A DNA stretch of 64,000 nt from Knoellia flava TL1 (GCF_000768675.1 NZ_AVPI01000077.1:1-64000), one strand, 5' to 3'. Counted from the first letter of the stretch, positions 8,265-19,579 are shown. Notes: generated by a model from the sequence alone, not told the origin. Numbers and translations are program-made.

Positions 8265-9677
8265 TCAGCTGGCGGCGCGGCCGCGACGACCGCGGCGCTC
8301 GTCGTCGGCTCGCTGATCGGCGGCGTCCTCGGCGGCCTCCCGGGCGAGCGCCGCGGCCTCCTCGGCCGACGGGTGCTGCGACGTGGGCTTGGTCCCCGAC
8401 GCCGAGAGCACGGTGAGGACGCTGCGACCGAGGACCTCGAGGTCGAGCAGCGGCGACATGTGCTTGAGGTAGTAGAAGTCGTAGGAGAGCTTCTCGATCG
8501 TCTCCTTCTCCGACGCGGCGTAGCCGTGACGCACCTGCGCCCAGCCCGTGATGCCGGGCCGGACGAGGTGGCGCTGGTCGTAGAAGGGGATCGCCTCGCG
8601 GTACTTCTCGACGAAGCTCACCTGCTCCGGACGCGGGCCGATGAGCGAGAGCTCGCCGCGCAGGACGTTGAAGAACTGGGGCAGCTCGTCGAGGCGGACG
8701 CTTCGCAGGAAGTGGCCCAGGCGGGTGATGCGCGGGTCGTCGCCGGTGGCCTGCCGGGCGCCGTGGGCCTCGGCGTCGTTGCGCATCGTGCGGAACTTGA
8801 AGAGCTCGACCATCTCGCCGCGGCGCCCGACCCGGACCTGGCGGAAGATCACGGGGGAGCCGTCGACGACCCGCACGAGCAGCGCGACGATGGCCACGAC
8901 CGGCATCCAGAGCGGGCTCGTCACGACGACGAGCACGAGGTCGACCGCGTGCTTGACGGGAAGGAACGGCAGCTTGCGCAGGAGGGAGGTCTCGATCTCC
9001 CAGCCCTCGGAGAGGTGCCCGAGGGGGACCCGGCCGGTGTGCTCCTCGTAGACCTCGTTGAGCGGGCGGACCTCGCGACCCGCGACCGAGGTGGCCGAGA
9101 CGTAGGCGGTGACCTCGCGCGACCAGCGGTCGCTGAGGTCGACGGTGAGGACCGTGTCGGGTGGCGGCGCGGGCAGCGGGCCGTGGGCCTCGGGGTCGAT
9201 GACGCCGACGACGCTGATGTGGGGCGACTCGTCGAGCTCACGCACGATCGCGTCGGCTGACGAGATGACGACGAGCCGCTCGGTCCACGGCCGCAGTCGG
9301 AGCACGAGCCGCATGAGGAGCACGAAGGCGAACCAGATCGCGAGCGTCGTGAAGAGGTGGGGCCGCGAGTAGTAGGGCCGGAGCAGGACGATCATGGCCG
9401 TGATGGCGAGGAAGGCGAAGAGCGCGCCGAGCGCGCCGCGCGAGTAGGTCGGCCGCGGCGGTCCCTGCGGCATGACCGCCGCGACGAGCGCATCGCCGAG
9501 GACGGCGCCGACGACGGCGATGACGAAGATCTGGCCGAGGCCGCGTCCCTGCGTCTGCGCGAGGACGGACTCGCTGAAGGGGTGGTCGTCGAAGCGCAGG
9601 AACGCCGCGACGACGAACGCGACGGCGAGGAGTGCGGCGTCGGCGCAGACCATGCCGACCAGGAGCCGCTGTCTCAT
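8265..9677 (-). CDS. Polyprenyl-phosphate hexose-1-phosphate transferase (WbaP/CpsE family)
   Basis: A 470-residue membrane enzyme that transfers a sugar-1-phosphate from a nucleotide sugar to undecaprenyl phosphate, the first membrane step of exopolysaccharide or cell-wall glycan synthesis. The N-terminal third has about four transmembrane helices and a middle region resembles a nucleotide-binding fold. The C-terminal sugar-transferase domain shows PVIFRQVRVGRRGE, FKFRTM, the catalytic Asp-Glu in RSVRLDELPQFFNVLRGE, and LIGPRPE. The tail is Ala/Arg-rich. I start at ATG 9677, where MRQRLLVG leads into the first helix. It is divergent from the ATP synthase operon. Confidence 0.9.
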   Translation of the reverse strand: MRQRLLVGMVCADAALLAVAFVVAAFLRFDDHPFSESVLAQTQGRGLGQIFVIAVVGAVLGDALVAAVMPQGPPRPTYSRGALGALFAFLAITAMIVLLRPYYSRPHLFTTLAIWFAFVLLMRLVLRLRPWTERLVVISSADAIVRELDESPHISVVGVIDPEAHGPLPAPPPDTVLTVDLSDRWSREVTAYVSATSVAGREVRPLNEVYEEHTGRVPLGHLSEGWEIETSLLRKLPFLPVKHAVDLVLVVVTSPLWMPVVAIVALLVRVVDGSPVIFRQVRVGRRGEMVELFKFRTMRNDAEAHGARQATGDDPRITRLGHFLRSVRLDELPQFFNVLRGELSLIGPRPEQVSFVEKYREAIPFYDQRHLVRPGITGWAQVRHGYAASEKETIEKLSYDFYYLKHMSPLLDLEVLGRSVLTVLSASGTKPTSQHPSAEEAAALAREAAEDAADQRADDERRGRRGRAAS

Positions 9678-9753
9678 GGCGGGAAGTGTATTCGGAGCGC
9701 GGGGGAGACTCCGGGACGCCCCGCGCGACAGGGCGTTTGGTCCCGCTCCCGCG

Positions 9754-9773
9754 CTTGTGATAGTTTTCACAAG
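9754..9773. promoter_or_regulatory. CRP/GlxR-type operator over the -10 of the atp operon
   Basis: CTTGTGATAGTTTTCACAAG is a 7-6-7 inverted repeat containing TGTGA-N6-TCACA, the consensus for CRP and for actinobacterial GlxR. Its six-base centre TAGTTT is itself a plausible -10 hexamer (the same hexamer precedes the MarR gene at 53137). It lies 30 bases upstream of the first atp-operon gene and about 77 bases from the divergent sugar-transferase start. A regulator bound here would cover the -10. Confidence 0.75.
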
Positions 9774-9803
9774 CCCCGGAACGACCTCGATGGAGAGCTC
9801 CCA

Positions 9804-10238
9804 GTGACTTCGAACCCCGCGCCCCGGACCCCGGTCCGGATGATGCTGCGAGGTGCTCTCGTCCCCGGGATGATCGCCCTTCCCGTCCTCGCCGGAACCG
9901 TCTGGGCGTATGCCGGTGAGCGGGCCGCGCTGTCGGCCCTCGCGGGTGCCGCGCTCGTCTTCGTCGTCCTCACCGTGGGCCTGCTCGGCATCACCGCCGT
10001 GGTCCTCGGCCCGGCCGCCACGTCGATGGCGGGCGCCGGCGTCGTCTACCTCGGGCAGCTCATCCTCGTCGTCGCCGCGGTGCTCGCGCTGCGTGGCGCC
10101 GACTGGCTCGACGGCCGCCCGTTCGCGCTCTCGGCGATCGCCCAGACGCTCGTCATGCAGGTCGGCCAGGTGGTCGGCTACGTCCGCGCGCGCCACGAGG
10201 TCGCGCCCGGGTCGCTCGACCGCGGAGGTGCCTCGTGA
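9804..10238 (+). CDS. ATP synthase protein I-like membrane protein
   Basis: A 144-residue protein with four hydrophobic helices and a short charged C-terminus, occupying the position of atpI upstream of atpB. ATP synthase I proteins assist assembly or ion supply of the c-ring but are not structural subunits. Sequence conservation is low, so the call rests on topology and context. The GTG start at 9804 follows GGAG at suitable spacing. Its TGA overlaps the next GTG by four bases. Transcription probably starts at the TAGTTT within the CRP-type site. Confidence 0.7.
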   Translation: MTSNPAPRTPVRMMLRGALVPGMIALPVLAGTVWAYAGERAALSALAGAALVFVVLTVGLLGITAVVLGPAATSMAGAGVVYLGQLILVVAAVLALRGADWLDGRPFALSAIAQTLVMQVGQVVGYVRARHEVAPGSLDRGGAS

Positions 10239-10531
10239 CCGAGGACCGTGAGCGCCCCGAGGGCGCCGACCGCAGGCTCCCCAAGGGCGTCGAGGGCCAC
10301 GAGCCCTTCGCCACGTGGCATGACGACCCCGAGCTCCCCAGCGCCACCGCACGGGCCGACGCGCTCGGTGCGACCGTCATCGCGTACCTCATCACCGGGC
10401 CTGCTGTCTTCGGTGCGATCGGGTGGGGAATCGACCGCCTCCTCGGCACCGGATTCGTCGTCGTGCTCGGGATCCTGGCAGGGATGGCCCTGTCGCTGTA
10501 CACCATCTGGCTCCGGTACGGTACGACGTGA
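10235..10531 (+). CDS. AtpZ/AtpI family protein
   Basis: A 98-residue protein with a hydrophilic N-terminal half and two transmembrane helices. The segment ADALGATVIAYLITGPAVFG leads into GWGIDRLLGT, the Gly/Asp-containing hairpin typical of the small AtpZ (ATPase gene 1) family encoded just before atpB. Members are proposed to help ATP synthase assembly or magnesium supply. It overlaps the preceding gene by four bases (GTGA) and is 85 bases from atpB. Confidence 0.78.
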   Translation: MTEDRERPEGADRRLPKGVEGHEPFATWHDDPELPSATARADALGATVIAYLITGPAVFGAIGWGIDRLLGTGFVVVLGILAGMALSLYTIWLRYGTT

Positions 10532-10616
10532 CGCCCCTGACCATCGGCCGCCGGCGACTCGCGTTCGAGCCGCGCACGCAGGGTGCCGCCATCACCATGA
10601 ACGAGGAGAACCACCT

Positions 10617-11435
10617 GTGATCCTGACTGCGCTCGCTGCAGGGACCACGACCGCCGTCGTCGCCGCCGATGAGGGCGGTGGTGAGTTCCACACCCCGACG
10701 CCCGACATCTTCTGGCTCCCGATCGTCGGTGAGGGCGACTGGGCCATCACCGAGCAGATGGTCTGGGGCGGCGTCTCGGTCCTCCTGCTCAGCGTCGTCA
10801 TGGTGGCCCTGTCGAAGAACGCCGCGGTCGTCCCGTCCAAGGGCCAGTGGTTCATGGAGGGTTTCTACAACTTCGCGCGCAACGGCGTCGCCCGCGACAT
10901 GATCGGCACCAAGCACTTCCTCAAGTTCGTGCCGCTGCTCTTCAGCCTCTTCTCGCTCATCCTCGTCAACAACTGGTTCGGCATCATCCCGCCGGTCATG
11001 AACCCGACGATGGGCCGGATCGGCTTCCCGATCGCGCTCGTCATCGTCGTCTACGTGGTCTACCACTGGATCGGCATCAAGAAGATGGGCCTCGGCGGCT
11101 ACTTCGCGCACATGGTCCCGGACGGGCTGCCCGGCTGGATCAAGCCGTTCATCATGCTGCTCGAGATCATCACGTACTTCATCACCCGGCCGCTCACGCT
11201 GGCCCTGCGACTCTTCGGCAACATGTTCGCCGGCCACATGCTCATCGTGCTCTTCGTGAGCGCCGGCGCGTTCTTCCTCACGCAGGGTGTCGTCTTCAAG
11301 CTGCTCTCGGTGCCGACCTTCATCATGGCCGCCGTGATGTTCCTCTTCGAGGCGCTCGTGCAGTTCCTGCAGGCCTACGTCTTCACGCTGCTCTCGGCGA
11401 GCTACATCGCCGGCGCGCTCGCCGACGACCACTGA
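10617..11435 (+). CDS. atpB: F1Fo ATP synthase subunit a
   Basis: A 272-residue Fo subunit a, which forms the proton half-channels next to the c-ring. The essential arginine is R198 in RPLTLALRLFGNMFAGH, and the C-terminal helix carries the usual polar residues (FEALVQFLQAYVFTLL). The GTG at 10617 follows GAGGAG by eight bases and is preferred over longer versions. It is the first structural gene of the atpBEFHAGDC operon. Confidence 0.96.
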   Translation: MILTALAAGTTTAVVAADEGGGEFHTPTPDIFWLPIVGEGDWAITEQMVWGGVSVLLLSVVMVALSKNAAVVPSKGQWFMEGFYNFARNGVARDMIGTKHFLKFVPLLFSLFSLILVNNWFGIIPPVMNPTMGRIGFPIALVIVVYVVYHWIGIKKMGLGGYFAHMVPDGLPGWIKPFIMLLEIITYFITRPLTLALRLFGNMFAGHMLIVLFVSAGAFFLTQGVVFKLLSVPTFIMAAVMFLFEALVQFLQAYVFTLLSASYIAGALADDH

Positions 11436-11554
11436 CGGTCGCCCGGCCCCCCGACTGCTCCACCACAACTTCATAGAACCGAACGCAACACCCCCGATAC
11501 CTCCGCCCGGCACACCGCCGGATGGACCCCCAGAAACACGAAAGAGGAATCATC

Positions 11555-11764
11555 GTGGAAGGCAACCTCTCGCTCGTCGGTTACGGCCTCGCGACCATCG
11601 GCCCGGCCATCGCCGTCGGCCTGATCTTCGCCGCCTACATCAACGGTGTGGCCCGTCAGCCCGAGGCCCGCAACCTCCTGCAGCCGATCGCCATCCTCGG
11701 CTTCGCGCTCGCCGAGGCGCTCGCGATCTTCGGCCTGGTGCTCTACTTCGTCCCCGGCGCCTGA
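11555..11764 (+). CDS. atpE: F1Fo ATP synthase subunit c
   Basis: A 69-residue hairpin proteolipid, slightly short for the family. Helix 1 carries the Gly/Ala-rich packing motif ([15 protein letters not shown]), the cytoplasmic loop is R34-Q35-P36, and the ion-binding carboxylate is E54 in [12 protein letters not shown]. The GTG at 11555 is preceded by AAAGAGGA. An in-frame ATG 11 codons upstream would add hydrophilic residues not expected in subunit c. Confidence 0.96.
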   Translation: MEGNLSLVGYGLATIGPAIAVGLIFAAYINGVARQPEARNLLQPIAILGFALAEALAIFGLVLYFVPGA

Positions 11765-11821
11765 CCGACGCCCTAGCGGCGCACCCATCCTGAGATCCGG
11801 CACGAAGCACTAGGAGTACCC

Positions 11822-12487
11822 GTGCAGTTCACCGCCACCGCATCGTCGGTTGTTTCCTTGGCCACGGCCGAGGGCGCCAAGATGCCGCTCATCCCGCACA
11901 TCCCCGAGCTGATCTTCGGCCTCGTGATGATCGGGATCCTCTACTGGGTGGTGTCGACCAAGGTCGTCCCCAACCTGGAGAAGGCCTACGAGGAGCGCCG
12001 CGCCGCCATCGAGGGCGGCATGGAGCAGGCCGAGGAGGCCCAGGCCCAGGCCCAGGCAGCGAAGCAGCAGTACGAAGCCCAGCTGCACGAGGCCCGCACC
12101 GAGGCCAACGCCATCCGTGAGGAGGCGCGCGCCGAGGGTGCCTCGATCGTCACCGAGATGCGCGAGAAGGCCCAGGCGGAGGCGAGCCGGATCACCGAGT
12201 CGGCCAAGCGTCAGATCGAGGCCGAGCGCCAGCAGGCCGTGGTCTCGCTCCGCTCCGAGGTCGGCGCTCTCTCGACGACCCTCGCCAGCCGCATCGTCGG
12301 CGAGTCCCTCGAGGACGAGGTCCGCCAGAAGGGCATGATCGACCGCTTCCTCGCGGAGCTCGAGAGCGGCTCGGTCCGCCCCGAGAAGGTCGGCGCCACC
12401 GCCCCGGCCGCCGCTCCCGCGGCGGACCAGCCCGCGCAGGGCGAGCTCGACCTCGGCGCCGACGGCCCTGCAGGGCGGGACGCCTGA
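11822..12487 (+). CDS. atpF: F1Fo ATP synthase subunit b
   Basis: A 221-residue peripheral-stalk subunit. One N-terminal transmembrane helix (ELIFGLVMIGILYWVV) is followed by a long charged coiled coil (EEAQAQAQAAKQQYEAQLHE and onward) and a Pro/Ala-rich C-terminal tail beyond the normal end. The GTG start has AGGAG upstream. The TGA overlaps the ATG of atpH (ATGA-type), indicating coupled synthesis of the two stalk subunits. Confidence 0.95.
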   Translation: MQFTATASSVVSLATAEGAKMPLIPHIPELIFGLVMIGILYWVVSTKVVPNLEKAYEERRAAIEGGMEQAEEAQAQAQAAKQQYEAQLHEARTEANAIREEARAEGASIVTEMREKAQAEASRITESAKRQIEAERQQAVVSLRSEVGALSTTLASRIVGESLEDEVRQKGMIDRFLAELESGSVRPEKVGATAPAAAPAADQPAQGELDLGADGPAGRDA

Positions 12488-13296
12488 TGGCTGGCTCGTC
12501 CCGCGCGGCGCGGGCGGCCGCCGACAAGGCGCTCGCCGGTGCCCTCGAGGGCGTCGACCGCGCCGCCCTGGCCGAGGAGCTCTTCTCGATCGCGGCAGCG
12601 ATCGACGGCAACATCAGCCTGCGTCGTGCGTTCGCCGACCCGTCGCGGGAGGGGTCGGCCAAGCGCGACCTGGCCGAGCGCCTCTTCGGCGGCAAGGTGA
12701 GCGAGTCGGCCAACGGCGTCATCGGCGAGGTCGTCGCGCAGCGCTGGTCGTCCGAGGGCGACCTCGCCGACGCCGTCGAGGCCCTGGCCGTCCGAGCGCT
12801 CCTCGCGAGCGCCGAGAGGGCCGGTCGCATCGACGACGTCGAGAACCAGCTGTTCCGGTTCGAGCGGATCGTCGCGGCGAACACCGGTCTGCGCGACACC
12901 CTCTCGAGCCGCAACACCGACAGCGAGGGCAAGGCCGGGGTGGTGCGCCGCCTGCTCGAGGGCAAGGTCGCGCCCGAGACCCTGCGTCTCGCGGAGCAGG
13001 CCGTGCGCGTGGATCGGGGCCGTCGCCTCGACCGCGCGCTCGAGTCCTACCTCACGATGGCGGCCGACCGCCGCGAGGAGCTCACCGCCCTCGTCACCGT
13101 CGCCGTCGCGCTCGACGAGCGTCAGCAGCAGCGCCTCAAGTCGGCGCTGCGCTCGATCTACGGCAAGCCCGTGACCCTGCAGACGGTGCTCGACAAGAGC
13201 GTCGTCGGCGGCATCCGGGTCCAGATCGGCGACGAGGTCGTCGACGGCACGGTCGTGCGCCGTCTCGACACGGTGCGTCGCGACCTCGCCGGCTGA
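12487..13296 (+). CDS. atpH: F1Fo ATP synthase subunit delta
   Basis: A 269-residue delta subunit linking the peripheral stalk to the top of F1. At about 270 residues it has the longer form found in many actinobacteria rather than the ~180-residue proteobacterial form. The C-terminal signature region is visible (SALRSIYGKPVTLQTVLDKS, then VVGGIRVQIGDEVVDGTV). It overlaps atpF by one base and is followed by 109 bases before atpA. Confidence 0.94.
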   Translation: MAGSSRAARAAADKALAGALEGVDRAALAEELFSIAAAIDGNISLRRAFADPSREGSAKRDLAERLFGGKVSESANGVIGEVVAQRWSSEGDLADAVEALAVRALLASAERAGRIDDVENQLFRFERIVAANTGLRDTLSSRNTDSEGKAGVVRRLLEGKVAPETLRLAEQAVRVDRGRRLDRALESYLTMAADRREELTALVTVAVALDERQQQRLKSALRSIYGKPVTLQTVLDKSVVGGIRVQIGDEVVDGTVVRRLDTVRRDLAG

Positions 13297-13405
13297 CCGG
13301 ACCCCACGGCATACCGCCGTACTGCTCGACCACACCTGAAAAGCACGACGACAGACCACACACTTCGGCCCCACCGGGGGCTGTCAACCGAGGAGAAGAG
13401 ATCAC

Positions 13406-15043
13406 ATGACGGAGCTCTCGATCCGTCCGGAGGAGATCCGGGACGCGCTGGACACCTACGTCCAGTCCTACGAGCCCGGCGCGGCCTCCCGCGAAGAGGT
13501 CGGCCGCGTCAGCGACGCCGGCGACGGCATCGCCCACGTCGAGGGCCTGCCCTCGTGCATGACCAACGAGCTGCTCGAGTTCGAGGACGGCACGCTGGGC
13601 CTGGCGCTCAACCTCGACGTCCACAACATCGGTGTCGTCATCCTCGGTGACTTCTCCAAGATCGAGGAGGGCCAGCAGGTCAAGCGCACCGGAGAGGTCC
13701 TCTCCGTTCCCGTCGGTGACGCCTACCTCGGCCGCGTCGTCGACCCGCTCGGCAACCCGATCGACGGCATGGGCGACATCGCCAGCGACGAGCGCCGTGC
13801 GCTCGAGCTCCAGGCCCCCTCGGTCGTCCAGCGCAAGTCGGTCCACGAGCCGCTGCAGACCGGCCTCAAGGCCGTCGACGCCATGACGCCGATCGGCCGT
13901 GGCCAGCGCCAGCTCATCATCGGTGACCGCCAGACCGGCAAGACCACGGTCGCGGTCGACACGATCATCAACCAGAAGGAGTTCTGGGAGACCGGCGACC
14001 CCGAGAAGCAGGTCCGCTGCATCTACGTCGCCATCGGCCAGAAGGGCTCGACCATCGCGTCGGTCCGCGGCACCCTCGAGGAGGCCGGCGCGATGGAGTA
14101 CACCACCATCGTCGCCGCCCCGGCCTCGGACAGCGCCGGCTTCAAGTACCTCGCCCCCTACACCGGCTCGGCCATCGGCCAGCACTGGATGTACCAGGGC
14201 AAGCACGTCCTCATCGTCTTCGACGACCTGTCGAAGCAGGCCGAGGCCTACCGCGCCGTGTCCCTGCTCCTGCGCCGTCCGCCGGGCCGCGAGGCCTACC
14301 CGGGTGACGTCTTCTACCTGCACTCCCGCCTGCTCGAGCGTTGCGCGAAGCTCAACGACGAGCTCGGCGCGGGCTCGATGACCGGCCTGCCGATCATCGA
14401 GACCAAGGCCGGCGACGTCTCGGCCTACATCCCGACCAACGTCATCTCCATCACCGACGGCCAGATCTACCTCCAGGCCGACCTCTTCAACTCCAACGTC
14501 CGCCCCGCGGTCGACGTGGGTGTCTCGGTCTCCCGAGTCGGTGGTGCCGCGCAGACGAAGGCGATGAAGTCGGTCTCCGGTCGTCTCAAGCTCGACCTCG
14601 CCCAGTTCCGTGCGCTCGAGGCCTTCGCGATGTTCGCGTCCGACCTCGACCCGGCCTCCAAGGCCCAGCTCGCCAAGGGTGCTCGCCTCGTCGAGCTGCT
14701 CAAGCAGTCGCAGTCGGCGCCGTTCCCGGTCGAGGAGCAGGTCGTCTCGGTGTGGGCCGGCACGACCGGTCAGCTCGACGACGTCGAGGTGGAGGACATC
14801 CGCCGCTTCGAGGGCGAGTTCCTCGACCACCTGCGTCGCAGCAAGGCCGACCTCCTCGCCGCGATCCGCGAGACGGGCAAGTTCGAGGAGTCCACCGAGG
14901 AGGCCCTCAAGGCCGAGATCGACTCCTTCAAGAAGGGCTTCGAGCCCTCCAACAAGGAGATCGTCCCCGTCGGCGACGAGACCGAGAGCGGCGACGACGC
15001 CCTCGACTCCGCCCAGGAGCAGATCGTCAAGCAGAAGCGCTGA
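13406..15043 (+). CDS. atpA: F1Fo ATP synthase subunit alpha
   Basis: A 545-residue non-catalytic nucleotide-binding subunit. Walker A GDRQTGKT is at residues 173-180, with the strand [18 protein letters not shown] and the arginine-containing loop [15 protein letters not shown] further on. The C-terminus ends in a charged extension ([17 protein letters not shown]) as in other actinobacteria. GAGGAG precedes the ATG. A hairpin lies between it and atpG. Confidence 0.97.
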   Translation: MTELSIRPEEIRDALDTYVQSYEPGAASREEVGRVSDAGDGIAHVEGLPSCMTNELLEFEDGTLGLALNLDVHNIGVVILGDFSKIEEGQQVKRTGEVLSVPVGDAYLGRVVDPLGNPIDGMGDIASDERRALELQAPSVVQRKSVHEPLQTGLKAVDAMTPIGRGQRQLIIGDRQTGKTTVAVDTIINQKEFWETGDPEKQVRCIYVAIGQKGSTIASVRGTLEEAGAMEYTTIVAAPASDSAGFKYLAPYTGSAIGQHWMYQGKHVLIVFDDLSKQAEAYRAVSLLLRRPPGREAYPGDVFYLHSRLLERCAKLNDELGAGSMTGLPIIETKAGDVSAYIPTNVISITDGQIYLQADLFNSNVRPAVDVGVSVSRVGGAAQTKAMKSVSGRLKLDLAQFRALEAFAMFASDLDPASKAQLAKGARLVELLKQSQSAPFPVEEQVVSVWAGTTGQLDDVEVEDIRRFEGEFLDHLRRSKADLLAAIRETGKFEESTEEALKAEIDSFKKGFEPSNKEIVPVGDETESGDDALDSAQEQIVKQKR

Positions 15044-15049
15044 CCCGTA

Positions 15050-15082
15050 TGCCGGGTGGTCACCTCGCGTGACCGCCCGGCA
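15050..15082 (+). other. Intercistronic hairpin between atpA and atpG
   Basis: TGCCGGGTGGTCAC pairs with GTGACCGCCCGGCA (one wobble) around a five-base loop. There is no T-tract and the operon continues, so an mRNA-processing or stability element is more likely than a terminator. The left arm overlaps a GTATGCC word. Confidence 0.6.
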
Positions 15083-15168
15083 CGGCAGGCGCGGTCGCTC
15101 GACGGGCGGCCGGACGGCATACGAACTTTTCGCAGAGCAGCACCAGAAACCAAGGAAGGCGGAAACCT

Positions 15169-17546
<2,378 letters not shown>

Positions 17547-17567
17547 CCTTTCGTCGTGCACGATTCG

Positions 17568-17599
17568 CAGGGCCGATGCCGCGCGCGGTGTCGGCCCTG
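17568..17599 (+). other. Weak hairpin between atpD and atpC
   Basis: CAGGGCCGA pairs with TCGGCCCTG around a 14-base loop. It may attenuate or stabilise the mRNA. A candidate internal -10 (TAGACT, 17636-17641) follows, which could give atpC extra expression. Confidence 0.4.
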
Positions 17600-17671
17600 C
17601 GGCACACCGCGTCGGAGGCACTCCTCCGCCGCCGGTAGACTCCATCTCCACACCACTTCCCGGAGGAACAC

Positions 17672-17941
17672 GTGAGCCAGCTGCAGGTCGAACTCGTCGC
17701 CGCGGACCGCAAGGTCTGGGAGGGCGAGGCGAGCCAGGTCAGTGCCCGTTCCATCGAGGGCGAGCTCGGCATCATGCCCGGCCACACCCCCATCCTCGGC
17801 GTGCTCGTCGAGGGCGAGGTCAAGATCCACGGTGAGGGTGGTGTCCGCTCGGCGAAGATCGACGGTGGGTTCCTCTCCGTCGACCACGACCGCGTGACGA
17901 TCCTCGCCGAGGCCGTCGACGCCTCGGGCCTCAAGAGCTGA
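17672..17941 (+). CDS. atpC: F1Fo ATP synthase subunit epsilon
   Basis: An 89-residue epsilon subunit of F1, the rotor-foot protein that can inhibit ATP hydrolysis. Only the N-terminal beta-sandwich is present (SQLQVELVAADRKVWEGEAS, LGIMPGHTPILG); the C-terminal two-helix inhibitory arm is essentially missing compared with ~130-residue homologues, a shortening known in several actinobacteria. GGAGG precedes the GTG start. Confidence 0.94.
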   Translation: MSQLQVELVAADRKVWEGEASQVSARSIEGELGIMPGHTPILGVLVEGEVKIHGEGGVRSAKIDGGFLSVDHDRVTILAEAVDASGLKS

Positions 17942-17960
17942 CGCAGGGTCTGGTCACGAC

Positions 17961-18392
17961 ATGACGCCGATCGTCGCCGTCGAGCTGGTGCTCGCGGTGA
18001 CGCTCGCCCTCATGGTGGCGTTCATCGTCTACGTCTGGCTGCGCCGGCGGTGGATCGCCGGTGGCAAGCCGCTGCTGCTCTGCGCGATCAGCGCCGGACA
18101 GCACAGCCGGTGGCGCCTCGGTCTGGCCCGGATCTCGGGCGACCGGCTCGACTGGTTCTCGGTGGTCGGTCCGTCCCCCCGGCCGGCGCACTCGTGGGTG
18201 CGCCACGAGCTCGACCTCGGCGCGCCGCAGCGGCTCGGTGACGCCGTGCCGGGCCTGCCGCCGGACGCCGTGAGCGTCACCGGTCGCTCGTCCTCGCACG
18301 ACTGGGAGCTCGCCATGAGCCCAGCCGCCTACACCGCCGTGCGGGCCTGGCTCGAGAGCTCGCCGCCGGGCTACAACGTCAACGTCGCCTGA
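17961..18392 (+). CDS. DUF2550 family membrane-anchored protein
   Basis: A 143-residue protein with one N-terminal helix (VAVELVLAVTLALMVAFIVY), a basic RRR stop and a cytoplasmic beta-rich domain (HSRWRLGLARISGDRLDWFS). Placement directly after atpC is typical of DUF2550 in actinobacteria. It is likely co-transcribed with the atp operon (19-base gap). Function is unknown. Confidence 0.8.
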   Translation: MTPIVAVELVLAVTLALMVAFIVYVWLRRRWIAGGKPLLLCAISAGQHSRWRLGLARISGDRLDWFSVVGPSPRPAHSWVRHELDLGAPQRLGDAVPGLPPDAVSVTGRSSSHDWELAMSPAAYTAVRAWLESSPPGYNVNVA

Positions 18393-18428
18393 GCGAGGCG
18401 GCCCCGCGCCGCGCCGCCCGACCGCTCG

Positions 18429-19094
18429 TCAGTCGTCGTCGTCCATCGGGTCGTCGTCGGCCGGGACGGCCGGGCGCTTGACCGGTGCCTCGGCACGGCC
18501 GCCGCCGGGCTGCCAGAGCACGTCGCCACCGGCCCCGAGGTTGGCGACTCGGGCGAGGATGAAGAGCAGGTCCGACAGGCGGTTGAGGTAGGCCGCGGCT
18601 GTCGGGTTGACGCCGCCCTCGCCCTTGGCCGTCCCGACGTCGGTGCCGTGGGTCTCGATGGCCGCCCACGTCGCGCGCTCGGCGCGACGGACGACGGTCG
18701 TCGCCTGGTGGAGGTGGGCTGCGGCGACGGTGCCGCCGGGGAGGATGAACGACCGCAGCTTCTCGAGCCTGGCGTTCTGGGTGTCGCAGTCGGCCTCGAG
18801 CTCGTCGACCCACTCACGCCGGACCCGCAGCGGCGGGTACTCGGGATTCTCGACGAGCGGGGTCGAGAGGTCGGCGCCGACGTCGAAGAGGTCGTTCTGC
18901 ACCCGCCCGAGGATGGCCCGGACGTCGTCGTCGAGGGAGCCGGTCGCGAGGACGACGCCGATGACCGCGTTGGCCTCGTTGACGTCGGCGTAGGCGGCGA
19001 GGCGCGGGTCGGTCTTGCGGGTGCGGCTGAAGTCCCCGAGCCCGGTGGTGCCGTCGTCGCCGGTCCGGGTGTAGATGCGGGTGAGGTTGACCAT
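18429..19094 (-). CDS. Cob(I)yrinic acid a,c-diamide adenosyltransferase (PduO type)
   Basis: A 221-residue ATP:corrinoid adenosyltransferase that makes adenosylcobalamin, the cofactor of the MeaA-type mutase encoded at 20682. Motifs are the N-terminal TRIYTRTGDDGTTGLGDFSR (ATP site), SFILPGG, and the conserved region ERATWAAIETHG... NRLSDLLFILAR. The last ~35 residues are a Pro/Asp-rich tail outside the domain. The ATG at 19094 lies six bases after CAGGCT, a weak leaderless-type -10. It is divergent from the STAS gene. Confidence 0.93.
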   Translation of the reverse strand: MVNLTRIYTRTGDDGTTGLGDFSRTRKTDPRLAAYADVNEANAVIGVVLATGSLDDDVRAILGRVQNDLFDVGADLSTPLVENPEYPPLRVRREWVDELEADCDTQNARLEKLRSFILPGGTVAAAHLHQATTVVRRAERATWAAIETHGTDVGTAKGEGGVNPTAAAYLNRLSDLLFILARVANLGAGGDVLWQPGGGRAEAPVKRPAVPADDDPMDDDD

Positions 19095-19195
19095 GGCCCG
19101 AGCCTGCCAGATACCTTGACCGACTCTTTACCGGTGGCATGCCCGGGGTGTGGGGAGGGCCGCGTTCAATGGACGCCAGAGGAAAGGGGGGCAAC

Positions 19196-19558
19196 GTGGC
19201 CCACCGTCGACACCAGATCGTCACGCTCGACGAGCACCGTGACGCGTCCGGTCACCATGTCTCGCTGCGCGGGCGCCTCGACGTCCACTCTGTCCCCGAC
19301 CTGCGGATGGTCCTGCACCGGATCGTCGACGACGGCACGGACGACCTCCTGCTCGACCTCGCCGAGTGCGAGATCGGCGACGCCACCGGGTTCGGCGTCA
19401 TCGTCGAGTGCCTGCGGCGGGCCCGTCGCGGCTCGCGCGCCTTCTGCATCGTCGACGCCGACGACCGCACCCACCGCCTGCTCCGCCGCGCTCGGATGAG
19501 CCACGTCGTCGGACACGTCGACCCCGCCCACGCGGCGGTCGCTCCCGCCGCCGGCTGA
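19196..19558 (+). CDS. STAS domain protein (anti-anti-sigma factor-like)
   Basis: A 120-residue single STAS domain of the SpoIIAA/RsbV type, which normally binds and inhibits an anti-sigma kinase. Strands VSLRGRLDVHSVPDLR and DDLLLDLAECEIGDATGFGV are visible. The loop that usually reads D-S-S-G reads D-A-T-G, so the normally phosphorylated serine appears replaced by alanine. I start at GTG 19196, preceded by AGGAAAGGGGGG; upstream in-frame ATGs exist (19139, 19169). No cognate kinase or sigma gene lies nearby. Confidence 0.8.
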   Translation: MAHRRHQIVTLDEHRDASGHHVSLRGRLDVHSVPDLRMVLHRIVDDGTDDLLLDLAECEIGDATGFGVIVECLRRARRGSRAFCIVDADDRTHRLLRRARMSHVVGHVDPAHAAVAPAAG

Positions 19559-19579
19559 CCCGTCTGCCACGCTGTCGGG

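Noticed and set aside
10423-10620. Small ORF ending MNEENHL just before atpB
   Set aside because: It overlaps the AtpZ-like gene out of frame; its end merely contains the atpB ribosome-binding site.
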